Shown here one piece after another: positions 50,651 to 59,182 of a stretch of 64,000 nt of DNA (the first letter of the stretch is position 1; each line of letters opens with the position of its first letter). Under the pieces are notes generated by a model. It was not told the DNA's origin. It saw only the letters and a list, made by a program, of their open reading frames with translations, and ran no database searches. This DNA comes from Mycobacterium gordonae (GTDB lineage: Bacteria > Actinomycetota > Actinomycetes > Mycobacteriales > Mycobacteriaceae): NCBI RefSeq assembly GCF_002101675.1, contig NZ_LQOY01000116.1, positions 1-64,000 of the forward strand. The letters run 5' to 3'. A program made the position numbers and the translations under genes.

Positions 50651-50881
50651 CTAGTTCGTCAGGTGCAGGTACCAGAGCCCGTCATCGCCCTGGCGGCAGT
50701 CCCAATGCGTGTACGCCCCGTCGTTGTGGGTGATTTCCACGTGTGGACCGTCAGCCTGACACGCCGCCAACGTCGCATAACTGCCCTCGACCTGCACCTC
50801 GTCGGCATTGGCCACGGCCACCGCGGTGGTGAACAACGCGGCGCCGGCCGTCAGAATCCCGGCAGCGAACATGGTCTTCAT
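50651..50881 (-). CDS. Small secreted protein
   Basis: 76-residue protein. Residues 1-26 form a signal peptide (KTMFAAGILTAGAALFTTAVAVANA, cleavage before DEVQVEG). The mature part of about 50 residues has two Cys (LAACQADGP and WDCRQG) that could form a disulfide and a C-terminal WYLHLTN. Similar small secreted proteins are spread through mycobacteria without assigned role. ATG 50881 follows GGAAGGGGG at a somewhat long distance. Convergent with the glucanase, 12 bp apart, and divergent from the SOS-type gene at 50978. Confidence 0.75.
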   Translation of the reverse strand: MKTMFAAGILTAGAALFTTAVAVANADEVQVEGSYATLAACQADGPHVEITHNDGAYTHWDCRQGDDGLWYLHLTN

Positions 50882-50943
50882 CTCCGAGCCCCCTTCCGAA
50901 ATCGTTAATTGACGGGTTGCCCAATCCGGCGCAGGACGAAACT

Positions 50944-50971
50944 GTGACGGGCTCACGTTCGAACGTATGAT
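50944..50971 (+). promoter_or_regulatory. Predicted leaderless promoter of the 104-residue gene
   Basis: TATGAT (50966-50971) is a good -10 hexamer located 6 bases before the ATG at 50978, so transcription could begin at the A of the start codon. GTGACG (50944-50949) at 16 bases spacing matches TTGACA at four positions. The -10 lies inside the SOS-type box. Confidence 0.5.
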
Positions 50972-50974
50972 CGA
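50959..50974. promoter_or_regulatory. Candidate LexA (SOS) box overlapping the -10 element
   Basis: TCGAACGTATGATCGA fits the mycobacterial LexA consensus TCGAAC-N4-GTTCGA with a single mismatch (GATCGA). It ends three bases before the ATG at 50978 and covers the predicted -10 TATGAT, the ideal place for repression. The 12-bp palindrome ACGTTCGAACGT (50955-50966) overlaps it. Confidence 0.6.
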
Positions 50975-50977
50975 ACG

Positions 50978-51292
50978 ATGGGGCGGCTCGCGTCGATCGG
51001 CTACAACGGGCAGCCGCTCCGCGGGCCCTTCCGGCCGGTGCGTCCCCCCGTCCCGGTCCTGGTGGACCTGACGGTGCTGTTTCCGCGTGAGCCGCACCGC
51101 TCCGGCCGGTATCAGCCGAACGGGCTGCAGCTGCACAAGGTGGTGGAGGGCAAGCTGAGCTGCTGGGGGCTGTGCGAGCAGGGCGACTGGTGGGGTCTGG
51201 TGACCTACCCGGTGGAGTTCGGGGCCAGGCACAAGGCGGTGACGCACTGGGTGCCGGCCTGGACCCTGCGGCGAAAAGGTGAGCGGCCGTGA
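50978..51292 (+). CDS. Small protein of unknown function, probably SOS-controlled
   Basis: 104-residue soluble protein that I cannot assign to a family. It has a Pro/Arg-rich N-terminus (NGQPLRGPFRPVRPPVPVLVDL) and a Trp-rich C-terminal half (CWGLCEQGDWWGLVTYPV, HWVPAWTLRRK) that may form a small beta-barrel or nucleic-acid-binding fold. The ATG at 50978 has no ribosome site and lies six bases after a -10 element, pointing to a leaderless mRNA. A near-perfect LexA box overlaps that promoter. Its stop overlaps an in-frame GTG of the next gene (GTGA 51289-51292), so the PAP2-DAGK enzyme may be translated from the same mRNA. Confidence 0.65.
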   Translation: MGRLASIGYNGQPLRGPFRPVRPPVPVLVDLTVLFPREPHRSGRYQPNGLQLHKVVEGKLSCWGLCEQGDWWGLVTYPVEFGARHKAVTHWVPAWTLRRKGERP

Positions 51293-51327
51293 GGTTCTGC
51301 CATTGCCCCACCCGTAGGGTGGACACA

Positions 51328-52827
51328 ATGAGCGAACGGCCGATACGACCGCTGCGTAGTGTCAAACAGATCACCAGGGGGTTGGGGGCTCTCGACCGTG
51401 AGCTGTTTGAGGCGGTTGCGGAGAGTCCGACCCCGTTGCTCGACAAGGCAATGCCGCCACTGACCCGGGCGGCCGACCACTCGAAGCTGTGGTTCGTCAT
51501 CGCGGCGCTGTTGATCGCGTCGGGCAAGCACTCGGCGCAGCGCGGCGCCATTCGCGGAGTGGTGTCGCTGGGGGTCACCAGCCTGGTGACCAACCAGGTC
51601 GCCAAGCGCGTCCGCCGGCGGCCGCGTCCGCTCTACGATTCGGTGCCTCTGGTCCGGCGCGTCCGGCGTCGTCCGACGTCCAATTCGTTGCCGTCCGGTC
51701 ATTCCGCCAGCGCCGCCGCGTTCGCCGTCGGGGTGGGGTTGGAGAACCCGACGCTGGGCTTCGGGCTGGCGTTGCTGGCCGGCCTGGTCGGGTTGTCCCG
51801 GGTGGCGGTCGGTGCGCATTACCCCGGCGACGTGGTGATCGGATTCGGCATCGGCTCCGGCATCGCTGTGCTGGGCAGCCGGCTGGTGCCGCCGATCGTC
51901 GAAACCGCGCTGCCGAAGACCGAACCGCTGCGCGCGGACGTTCCGGAGCGCCCCGACGGTTCCGGCGTGGTCCTGGTGGTCAACCCGGCCTCGAACAGCG
52001 GCAGCGGGGTCCGCGTCGCCGACGAGGTGCGGGGCCAGTTGCCCGCGGCGGAGATCGTCGAACTCGGATCCGATGACGACCCCGTGCAGGTGTTGCGCGA
52101 CGCCGCCGAGCGCGCCGAGGTGCTCGCGGTCGGCGGGGGCGACGGAACGGTGGCAGCGGCCGCGGCGGTCGCGGCCAACGCCGGAGTGCCGCTGGCAGTT
52201 TTCCCGGGCGGAACCTTCAACCATTTCGCCAAGGACATCGGTTGTGACACCGTCGCCAAGACCATTGATGCGATACGGCGGGGCAGCGTCGCGTACGTCG
52301 ACCTGATGTGCCTGAACGAAAGCCAGATGGTGGTCAACACCGCCAGCATCGGCGCGTACCCCGCGTTCGTCCAAGAGCGCGAGAAGTTGGAAAAGCGGAT
52401 CGGCAAGCCACTGGCGGGCATGTACGCGATGTTGCACACGCTGCGCAACGGCCAGCCGGTACGCATCAGCTACGACAACAAGACGTTGCAGACGTCACTG
52501 ATGTTCGTCGGCAATTCGCTCTATCTGCCAACGGGATTCGCGCCGTCCCGGCGCACCCGGATGGACGACGGCCTGATCGATGTGCGCATCCTGGAAACCG
52601 GTCGCCGACTGGCCAGGACCAGGATTCTGACAGCGCTGCTGCTGGGCCGGCTGGAACGCAGCCCGCTGTACCACGAGATGCAGGTTCCGGAGTTCACCTT
52701 CACCGCCGTCGACGGACCCACCGTCGTCGCCCATGACGGCGAGATCGGTGAGGAGTACGACAAAGCCACATTCGCCTCCATGTACCGGGCACTGCCGGTC
52801 TACCGCCCGCTTTCCCTCATTCGGTGA
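51328..52827 (+). CDS. Fusion of PAP2 phosphatase and diacylglycerol/lipid kinase domains
   Basis: 499-residue two-domain protein. Residues about 1-195 form a PAP2 phosphatase: KRVRRRPRP, P-S-G-H-S-A-S and SRVAVGAHYPGDV give all three signatures within hydrophobic helices. Residues about 210-499 form a diacylglycerol-kinase/YegS-type domain: VVNPASNSGSG at its start, then the nucleotide-binding VLAVGGGDGTVAAAAA and FPGGTFNHFAKDIG. The two would remove and add phosphate on lipids at the membrane, perhaps recycling undecaprenyl or phosphatidate. ATG 51328 (MSERPIRPLRS) has GGGTGG nine bases before; a GTG at 51289 overlaps the stop of the small upstream gene. Convergent with xylB, overlapping 11 bp. 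Confidence 0.9.
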   Translation: MSERPIRPLRSVKQITRGLGALDRELFEAVAESPTPLLDKAMPPLTRAADHSKLWFVIAALLIASGKHSAQRGAIRGVVSLGVTSLVTNQVAKRVRRRPRPLYDSVPLVRRVRRRPTSNSLPSGHSASAAAFAVGVGLENPTLGFGLALLAGLVGLSRVAVGAHYPGDVVIGFGIGSGIAVLGSRLVPPIVETALPKTEPLRADVPERPDGSGVVLVVNPASNSGSGVRVADEVRGQLPAAEIVELGSDDDPVQVLRDAAERAEVLAVGGGDGTVAAAAAVAANAGVPLAVFPGGTFNHFAKDIGCDTVAKTIDAIRRGSVAYVDLMCLNESQMVVNTASIGAYPAFVQEREKLEKRIGKPLAGMYAMLHTLRNGQPVRISYDNKTLQTSLMFVGNSLYLPTGFAPSRRTRMDDGLIDVRILETGRRLARTRILTALLLGRLERSPLYHEMQVPEFTFTAVDGPTVVAHDGEIGEEYDKATFASMYRALPVYRPLSLIR

Positions 52828-54199
52828 GGTCTCGCACCCGCGCATAGCGGTCACGCATGCCGGGTGCGTCCTGTCCCTCGTATGTGCGGGTGGCCGGCGG
52901 TGACCAGGCAGGCGGGTCCGGTGACCCGCTGAATGCCCATGCTGCCTGCCGCGCCGCGCCCAGTGCGACGTATTCGCCCGGGGTCGGGACCACCACGGGC
53001 ATGCCAAATACGGTCGGCGCGATCTCGCGCACCGCGCGGGACTGCGCGCCGCCACCGATCAGCAGGATGCGGTGCACTCTCACGCCGTGCCTGGTGAGGT
53101 GGGCGAGGCCGTCAGCGAGTGCGCACAGCATGCCTTCCACCGCGGCCCGGGCCAGGTTGGCCGGCGTCGAATTCGACAGACGCAGACCATGCAGCGCGCC
53201 AGTTGTGTTGGGCCGGTTGGGCGTTCGCTCACCTTCCAGGTAGGGCACGAGTACCAGGCCCGCACTGCCCGGTGGCGCCGACAGGGCCAGCGCGGACAGC
53301 TCGTCGTGGCCCACGCTCAGCATTGTCGCCACCGCATCGAGCACCCGCGCGGCGTTGAGCGTGCACACCAGGGGAAGGTAGCGGCCGGTGCCGTCGGCGA
53401 AACCGGCCACGAATCCCTGCTCGTCGCGGACCGGGTCGGCGGCCACGGCACACACCACACCCGATGTTCCGATTGAGACGATGACGTCGCCCTCGGCGGC
53501 GCCCAGACCCAGCGCCGCGGCGGCGTTGTCGCCCAAACCCGCCCCGAAAACCGTTGCGCCGCCCAATGCCTCGGAGGGTCCGAGCACGCGCGGCAGAGCC
53601 GGACTGCGGCCCCGGAGCGCCAGCTCGAGGAGGTCGAGACGGTACCGATCGGTGCCGGCGTCGAAGTAACCGGTGCCGCTGGCATCGCTGCGGTCGGTGG
53701 TCAGCGCCGCAATGCCGGATTCACCGCGCAGCCGCCAGGTCAGCCAGTCGTGTGGCAGGCACACCGCCGCCGTGCGATCGGCATTCTGCGGTTCGTGGTC
53801 GGCGAGCCAGCGCAGTTTCGCGGCGGTGACCGCCGCCAGCGGCACCAGCCCGACGGCATGCGCCCACGCTCGCGGTCCGCCCAGCTCGTCGACCAGGGCG
53901 CGTGCCGTGTCGGCCGAGCGCACGTCGTTCCACAGCAGGGCGGGACGCACCACCGCACCGCCGGAGTCGAGGCACACCATGCCATGCTGCTGCGCACCGA
54001 CCGCCACGGCGTCGACATCGGCGATACCGCCCGCGGCCGCGACGGCCTGCCGGGCAGCCGATTCCCAGGCGGCCGGGTCGATTTCGGTGCCGTCGGGGTG
54101 TGCGGCGCGACCCTGGCGGAGCACGGCACCGGTCTCGGCGTCACACACCAGGACCTTGCAGGACTGTGTCGAGGAGTCGATACCGGCGACCAGGGTCAC
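52817..54199 (-). CDS. xylB: Xylulokinase (FGGY carbohydrate kinase)
   Basis: 460-residue sugar kinase. Blocks: GIDSSTQSCKVLVCD (ATP phosphate loop, N-terminus), GAQQHGMVCLD, ALLWNDVRSADTARAL, LPHDWLTWRLRG, SIGTSGVVCAV and LLIGGGAQSRAVREIAP with VALGAARQAAW at the end, all matching XylB. It phosphorylates D-xylulose to D-xylulose 5-phosphate for the pentose phosphate pathway. The start GTG 54199 (VTLVAGIDSSTQ) overlaps the upstream polyol dehydrogenase stop (GTGA), so the frame extending to 54262 is not used. Last gene of the araC-dehydrogenase-kinase operon. Confidence 0.93.
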   Translation of the reverse strand: MTLVAGIDSSTQSCKVLVCDAETGAVLRQGRAAHPDGTEIDPAAWESAARQAVAAAGGIADVDAVAVGAQQHGMVCLDSGGAVVRPALLWNDVRSADTARALVDELGGPRAWAHAVGLVPLAAVTAAKLRWLADHEPQNADRTAAVCLPHDWLTWRLRGESGIAALTTDRSDASGTGYFDAGTDRYRLDLLELALRGRSPALPRVLGPSEALGGATVFGAGLGDNAAAALGLGAAEGDVIVSIGTSGVVCAVAADPVRDEQGFVAGFADGTGRYLPLVCTLNAARVLDAVATMLSVGHDELSALALSAPPGSAGLVLVPYLEGERTPNRPNTTGALHGLRLSNSTPANLARAAVEGMLCALADGLAHLTRHGVRVHRILLIGGGAQSRAVREIAPTVFGMPVVVPTPGEYVALGAARQAAWAFSGSPDPPAWSPPATRTYEGQDAPGMRDRYARVRDLTE

Positions 54200-55590
54200 G
54201 GCCGCAGCAGCTTCTCGACCGTCGCGCGGGCGCCCTCGCGGTGCAGCGAGTCCAGCGCCCACAGGTAGGGCTCGACGAAGCGGGGCTCCTCGAGCAGGTT
54301 GCCGAAGACGGAACGGTTGGCCAGGAACGCCGACGCGTCGGTGCGTTGCGAGCGGGCGATCGGAATCAGAGTGTCGGCCCGCGGATCCACCACGTCAATC
54401 GGGCGGCCTTGTTCGTCGAACCCCTCGGCGTACCGGGCCCAACTCGCAACGATGGCCGCGGAAAACCGCACCGGTCCGCCCGAGCGCAGGTTGTCGCGAA
54501 CCACCGGCAGCAGCCACTTGGGAATGCGGTCCGAGGATTCGGCGCAGAGGCGGGCCAGCGTGTCGCGGACGTGGGCGTTGGCGAACCGGGGGAGCAGCCC
54601 GGCCTTGAACTCGTGCAGCCCGGGCACCGGTGTGAGTGTCGGCATCGCCTCGTAATCCATGTAGCACGTGAGTAATTCGATGAAGAGAGGGTCTTGCGCG
54701 GCATCGTGCACCAGCCGGTACCCGGCGAGGTAGGCGAAGTAACACAGGCCCTGGTGGCTGGCGTTGAGCAACCGCAGTTTCATCGCTTCGTACGGCGACA
54801 CGTCATCGGTGAACGTGACGCCCGCCCGGTCCAGCGGCGGCCGCCCGTCGGCGAAATCGTCTTCGAGAGCCCACATGGCGAACGGCTCGGTGATCACCGG
54901 CCAGGCGTCGTCCACACCGAAATCCGTTGTCAAGCTGTCGATCACATCGGGTGTAGTGGCCGGTGTGATCCGGTCGACCATCGAGTTGGGAAACTTGGTG
55001 TTGTGGTCCATCCATTGCGCCAGTGCGGGATTGGACGCTTCGGCGTAGGCGGTGAAAGCCTGCCGGGCGATGTGGCCGTTGCCGACGATGTTGTCACAAG
55101 ACACGATCGTCGGTGATTTCAAGCCCCGCAGGCGCCGGCGGTTCAGCGCCTCGGTGACCAGTGCGAAGACGTCACTCAGGGGTTCGTTGTAACCGCCCTC
55201 GGTAATGGTCAGCGTAATGATCCGGACGGCGCGATCGGCGAGCAACTCGATCACCGACTCCGGATCGTCTGGTGCATAACGGAAGTCGACAATGGAGCCG
55301 ATCACCCGGGGCTCCCGGGTGCCATCCGGGTGTGCCAGGGTGAGGGTGTACAGATGATCCTGGTCGCGCAGCGCATCGCGCATCCGGCGGTCGCGGGGTA
55401 GCACACCGACCCCGCAGATGCCCCACTTGCGGGCGATCCCCTGGCTGAGCAGTCGGTCGACGTACATGGCCTGGTGCGCGCGGTGAAAGCCGCCGACGCC
55501 AAAATGCACTATCCCGGTTCTGATTCGGTTGCGATCGTATTCGGGTTTGGGTATCTGGAGGGTGTGCAGATTGCGGGCGTTGAGTTTCAT
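54196..55590 (-). CDS. Mannitol/arabinitol-type polyol dehydrogenase
   Basis: 464-residue long-chain polyol dehydrogenase (mannitol 2-dehydrogenase/D-arabinitol 4-dehydrogenase family). The NAD-binding N-terminus reads RTGIVHFGVGGFHRAHQAMYVDRLL, followed by ITLTITEGGYN. Catalytic residues fall in the conserved VISCDNIVGNGHI-like block (here VSCDNIVGNGHIARQAF), TPDVIDSL, and KLRLLNASHQGLCYFAYLAGY with the Lys and His. Coupling with xylulokinase suggests D-arabinitol to D-xylulose as the real reaction; mannitol to fructose is the alternative. ATG 55590 (MKLNARNLHTLQ) overlaps the araC stop (ATGA). Its own end overlaps xylB by 4 bp. Confidence 0.9.
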   Translation of the reverse strand: MKLNARNLHTLQIPKPEYDRNRIRTGIVHFGVGGFHRAHQAMYVDRLLSQGIARKWGICGVGVLPRDRRMRDALRDQDHLYTLTLAHPDGTREPRVIGSIVDFRYAPDDPESVIELLADRAVRIITLTITEGGYNEPLSDVFALVTEALNRRRLRGLKSPTIVSCDNIVGNGHIARQAFTAYAEASNPALAQWMDHNTKFPNSMVDRITPATTPDVIDSLTTDFGVDDAWPVITEPFAMWALEDDFADGRPPLDRAGVTFTDDVSPYEAMKLRLLNASHQGLCYFAYLAGYRLVHDAAQDPLFIELLTCYMDYEAMPTLTPVPGLHEFKAGLLPRFANAHVRDTLARLCAESSDRIPKWLLPVVRDNLRSGGPVRFSAAIVASWARYAEGFDEQGRPIDVVDPRADTLIPIARSQRTDASAFLANRSVFGNLLEEPRFVEPYLWALDSLHREGARATVEKLLRP

Positions 55591-56420
55591 GCCGGCAACT
55601 CGCTGCCGTGCCGGCGGTAGGCCGACGGAGGCCGGCCCCACGCGCTTCGGAACGCCCGGGTAAAGGAGCTGGCACTATCGAAGCCGACCCTGGTGGCGAC
55701 CTGGAGCACGCTCAACTCCGAGTCGGCCAGCAGCGCTGCGGCCCGCATCAGGCGAGCTTGTTGGGTGTAGTCGCGCCAGGTCATCTGCAACTCGCGATGG
55801 CACAATCGCCGCAACGACCGGGGCGACATGCCCGCGGCCGCGGCGGCGTCGTCAATGGTGATCGACGCCAGCGCATTACGCGTGTGTTTGAGTGCCGCGC
55901 CGAGTTGCGGGTGAGTGGTCGTGGGCAGGCTGAACGGGCTCTGGGACCCCAGCAGCTCGGCCAGCAGTTCGGCGAAGCAGCGGAAGTAGGTATCGGCCAG
56001 CGGGTCGGACGAATCCCGGTCGATGGGCCACCGGCAGGCGTACATGATCATCTGCCGGATCAATGGCGAAACCATCACGATGCCCGCGCCCGAGTGGGCC
56101 GGCTGCAGGTGGATGGGATGCAGGAATATCGACACCGACCTCGCTCGGGTGTCGATCGTGCTGATGTGTCCCAGCCCGGCCGGGATCCAGGCGGCCTGCC
56201 GCTCGGACAACACGTAGGCACCGGCATCCGTCTCCACTTCCAGAACGCCCTGCACGACGTACTCCAGCTGGTGCAGGTCGTGCGCGTGGCGCGCCGTGGT
56301 CACCCGCTGGCCTTCGTAGACGAACGCGCCGGCCGTGCAGGTGCCGCCCTGGCGCATGTCGACCAGAGCAGGGGTGTCCGCGCAGGACAAGATTGTGGCC
56401 GTCTGTGCAGAGAAAGTCAT
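55587..56420 (-). CDS. AraC-family transcriptional regulator of the polyol operon
   Basis: 277-residue regulator. The N-terminal cupin-like sensing domain (HAHDLHQLEYVVQGVLEVETDAGAYVLSERQAAWIPAGLGH) binds the inducer, presumably a polyol or sugar. The C-terminal two-HTH domain spans about residues 175-272 (SITIDDAAAAAGMSPRSLRRLCHRELQ, VLQVATRVGFDSASSFTRAFRSAWGRPPSAYRR). It overlaps the dehydrogenase gene by 4 bp, so it is the first gene of the operon and likely autoregulated. Its start is only 27 bp from the divergent methyltransferase start at 56448. Confidence 0.92.
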   Translation of the reverse strand: MTFSAQTATILSCADTPALVDMRQGGTCTAGAFVYEGQRVTTARHAHDLHQLEYVVQGVLEVETDAGAYVLSERQAAWIPAGLGHISTIDTRARSVSIFLHPIHLQPAHSGAGIVMVSPLIRQMIMYACRWPIDRDSSDPLADTYFRCFAELLAELLGSQSPFSLPTTTHPQLGAALKHTRNALASITIDDAAAAAGMSPRSLRRLCHRELQMTWRDYTQQARLMRAAALLADSELSVLQVATRVGFDSASSFTRAFRSAWGRPPSAYRRHGSELPA

Positions 56421-56447
56421 GTTCCTCCGATGGTACGACTGAGTGTC

Positions 56448-57128
56448 ATGTCAGCGCAGTCGTTTACGCCCGCGGCGGGTGACCCTAAGTACACCAAGTA
56501 CTACGACACCGTCATCGCGTTATTGACCCGCGAAGACCGGTGGCGATCGGCGGTCATCGCGCGGCTCGAGTTGACGCAGGATGATGTCGTCGTCGATGTC
56601 GGTTGTGGCACAGCATCATTGGCGATAAGAATCAAACAGCAGCAGCCGGGCGCCCGAGTGATCGGGGTGGACCCCGACCCGCAGGTGCTGGCCATCGCGC
56701 GGGCCAAGGTGCGCCGGGCCGGGGTGCAGGTTGAGTTCGTCGAGGGCATGGGAGACCGCGCCGTCGAGTTTCTCGGACCGGGGATGGCCACCAAGGTGGT
56801 GTCCAGCCTGGTGCTGCATCAGTGCCCGGTGCCGATGAAGAAGGCGATGATCGGCAACATGTTCACACTGCTGCGCCCCGGCGGAGAACTTGTCATCGCC
56901 GACTACGGTCTGCAGCGCGACGCCCTGATGCGCTTGGGTTTCCGTATCGTGCAGTTCGTCGACGGCAAACGGGACACCCAGCCGAACGCGGACGGAATCC
57001 TGCCCGGGCTGATCGAACAGGCCGGCTTCGCCGATGTCGCCGAGGTGTCGGTGATCAGGACCGGCACCGGATCCATCTCCCTGTACCGGGCGACGCGACC
57101 GGTTTCGGGGGACGAGGCGAACCGATAA
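56448..57128 (+). CDS. SAM-dependent methyltransferase (class I)
   Basis: 226-residue cytosolic methyltransferase. Motif I is VVVDVGCGTASLAIRIKQQQPG at about residues 47-68, followed by VIGVDPDPQVLAIARAK and VSSLVLHQCPVPMKKAMIGNMFTLLRPGG. The LRPGGELVIADYG segment places it near UbiE/quinone or small-molecule methyltransferases. The substrate is unknown. ATG 56448 (MSAQSFTPAAGDPKYTKYYD) is preferred by similarity of the opening to related proteins; an ATG at 56430 is also in frame. The long open frame to the left is an araC shadow. The lipoprotein gene follows after 9 bp. Confidence 0.85.
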   Translation: MSAQSFTPAAGDPKYTKYYDTVIALLTREDRWRSAVIARLELTQDDVVVDVGCGTASLAIRIKQQQPGARVIGVDPDPQVLAIARAKVRRAGVQVEFVEGMGDRAVEFLGPGMATKVVSSLVLHQCPVPMKKAMIGNMFTLLRPGGELVIADYGLQRDALMRLGFRIVQFVDGKRDTQPNADGILPGLIEQAGFADVAEVSVIRTGTGSISLYRATRPVSGDEANR

Positions 57129-57137
57129 TGTCAGGCC

Positions 57138-58217
57138 ATGCACCACCCGCGGCCAGCGACGGCGCTGGCGATTTTGTGTTGTGTGCTCGTACTGGTTGCC
57201 GGTTGCCACGCCAAACCACCGGCGTCCGATTCGGACGCGCCGCCCGGTGCCGGTTCTTCATCTGGGAGCGCGCCGGTGCCGCCCGGATCGCTGTTCACCA
57301 CGGCCGTACCGTGGAACGTCGACGTGTCCGGAGCCGCGAAGGCCGGCCGCTCGGATGCGATCATCCACGCGCTGAGCGCGGCGGGCGGCTGGGGGACGGG
57401 CGCGCTGCAGACCGACTTCTCCATCCCGATCTTCGTCGCCGACGGCAACACCCGCCGGATGCAGGTCGTCGGCACCGACGAATACTGTTATGACGGTCCG
57501 GATTGCGACGCCGTACCCGCTGAGATGCCGGTGCCGGCGAACGCCCACTTCGAAGGTTCTACCAACCTGAGCTGCGATACCACCGGCGCCACCGCAGGAC
57601 AGGAAGACTGCCATCTGCTGGTCGTCGATCGCGGCCGGCACCAGCTCTACGAGATCTACCACGGCGGCCGGTCCGGTGAAGATCTCACGGCGCAAGGTTT
57701 TTTCACGTGGGATCTCACCCGGAAATACCCTGACACCTTGCGCGGAGACCAGTGCACGAGCGCGGACGCGGCCGGGTTCCCGATTGCCGCGATGACGCCC
57801 ACCGCCGACGAAGTCGCTTCTGGTGCAATCAATCACGCGATTCGCTTCATCCTCCCCAATGACCGGATGAAGGCCGGCGTCTACGTCCGGCCCGCAACGC
57901 ACGCGGGTGGGCCGACCAGCACGGATCCGAATGCACCGCCCTACGGCGTGCGGTTCCGGCTTCGCGCCGACTTCGACGACTCGCACTTCTCCAAATCCGA
58001 GCGGGTGGTCATCGCCGCGCTGAAGAAGTACGGAATGCTGCTCGCCGACGGCGGTCAGGTGCCACTCACGTTTGCCGACGACCGGACGAGCGGCAAGAAG
58101 TGGTCCGAACTGGGCATCACCGCGCAGTCTTTCAACGGTATCGGCGTCGACCAGTTCGAAGTGGTCAACCTCGGCGATGAGGTCAAGCTGACCTACGATT
58201 GCGTCCGCAATGAGTGA
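57138..58217 (+). CDS. Putative secreted lipoprotein
   Basis: 359-residue lipoprotein. The signal ends with lipobox L-V-A-G-C (Cys23), followed by a flexible Ser/Pro/Gly stretch. The mature domain contains WNVDVSGAAKAGRSDAIIHAL, SIPIFVADGNTRRMQVVG, HAIRFILPNDRMKAGVYVRPATHAGG and several Cys (YCYDGPDCDA, LSCDTT, EDCHLLVVDRG) that could be disulfide-linked. I recall similar large mycobacterial and streptomycete secreted proteins, sometimes called polysaccharide-lyase- or beta-propeller-like, but no catalytic motif can be named. It follows the methyltransferase by 9 bp and is convergent with the cyclopropane synthase, 8 bp apart. Confidence 0.8.
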   Translation: MHHPRPATALAILCCVLVLVAGCHAKPPASDSDAPPGAGSSSGSAPVPPGSLFTTAVPWNVDVSGAAKAGRSDAIIHALSAAGGWGTGALQTDFSIPIFVADGNTRRMQVVGTDEYCYDGPDCDAVPAEMPVPANAHFEGSTNLSCDTTGATAGQEDCHLLVVDRGRHQLYEIYHGGRSGEDLTAQGFFTWDLTRKYPDTLRGDQCTSADAAGFPIAAMTPTADEVASGAINHAIRFILPNDRMKAGVYVRPATHAGGPTSTDPNAPPYGVRFRLRADFDDSHFSKSERVVIAALKKYGMLLADGGQVPLTFADDRTSGKKWSELGITAQSFNGIGVDQFEVVNLGDEVKLTYDCVRNE

Positions 58218-58225
58218 GGCTGAAC

Positions 58226-59110
58226 CTAGGCCTTGGCGAGGGTGAACTGCGCGACGTCGGTGTAGCCCTCGCGGAACAGGTCGGCACAACCGGTCAGATA
58301 CTTCATGTAGCGGTCGTAAACCTCTTGGGACTGAACGGCGATCGCCTCGTCGCGGTGGGCTTCCAGCGTGGCGGCCCACGTATCGAGGGTGCGTGCGTAG
58401 TGCGGGCGCAGCTGCTGAACCCGGGTGAGGGAGAAGCCGGCGCGCTCGGCCTGCTCCTTGACGACTTTAGCGGGCGGAAGGTCGCCGCCCGGGAAGATCT
58501 CCTCCATGATGAACTTCATGAACCGCAGCTTGGTCATGGTGATGGGCAACCCGCGGTCGGCGAATTCCTCCTCGCTGGGCTGGATGATCGTGTGCAGCAG
58601 CATCACGCCGTCCGCCGGCAGTGCCTGGTAAGCCATCGCGAAGAAGTCGGGGTAACGGTCACGCCCGAAGTGTTCGAACGCACCGATGGAGACAATGCGG
58701 TCGACCTTCTCGTCGAACTGTTCCCAGCCCTGTAGCAATACCCGCTTGCTGCGCGGGCTGGGGTGCTCGTCGAGGCGTCGTTGGGTGTGCGCCTGCTGGT
58801 TGCGGCTAAGCGTCAGGCCGATCACATTCACGTCGTACTGCTCGAGCGCCCGAATGATCGTGGTGCCCCAGCCGCATCCGATGTCGAGCAGCGTCATGCC
58901 GGGCTGCAGCCCCAGCTTGCCCAGGGACAGGTCGACCTTGGCGATCTGGGCCTCTTCGAGCGACATGTCCTCGCGCTCGAAGTACGCGCAACTGTAGGTC
59001 CGGGTGGGGTCAAGAAAAATTCTGAAGAATTCGTCGGAGAGGTCGTAATGCGCCTGTACGTCCTCGAAATGTGGCTCTAAAGTTTCGGATTTATTCTGGT
59101 CCTCGGGCAT
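58226..59110 (-). CDS. Mycolic-acid cyclopropane synthase family methyltransferase (CmaA/MmaA type)
   Basis: 294-residue SAM-dependent enzyme that modifies double bonds of mycolic acids (cyclopropane, methyl-branch or hydroxyl introduction). The start EDVQAHYDLSDEFFRIFLDPTRTYSCAYFER matches the family, motif I is LLDIGCGWGTTIIRALEQYDVNVIGLT at about residues 73-100, and the active-site segment is VSIGAFEHFGRDRYPDFF with Glu. The RPHYARTLDTWAATLEAH stretch and GCADLFREGYTDVAQFTL end are typical. It resembles MmaA/UmaA and CmaA2 about equally, so no gene name is given. ATG 59110. It lies 72 bp downstream of the MmpL-FHA gene on the same strand. Confidence 0.93.
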   Translation of the reverse strand: MPEDQNKSETLEPHFEDVQAHYDLSDEFFRIFLDPTRTYSCAYFEREDMSLEEAQIAKVDLSLGKLGLQPGMTLLDIGCGWGTTIIRALEQYDVNVIGLTLSRNQQAHTQRRLDEHPSPRSKRVLLQGWEQFDEKVDRIVSIGAFEHFGRDRYPDFFAMAYQALPADGVMLLHTIIQPSEEEFADRGLPITMTKLRFMKFIMEEIFPGGDLPPAKVVKEQAERAGFSLTRVQQLRPHYARTLDTWAATLEAHRDEAIAVQSQEVYDRYMKYLTGCADLFREGYTDVAQFTLAKA

Positions 59111-59182
59111 GCCTGCAACTCCCCACTCGACTCCTGTCGAGCGTACCGTCGCGAGATCGCAGCCCGATTGACCTGCACCACC

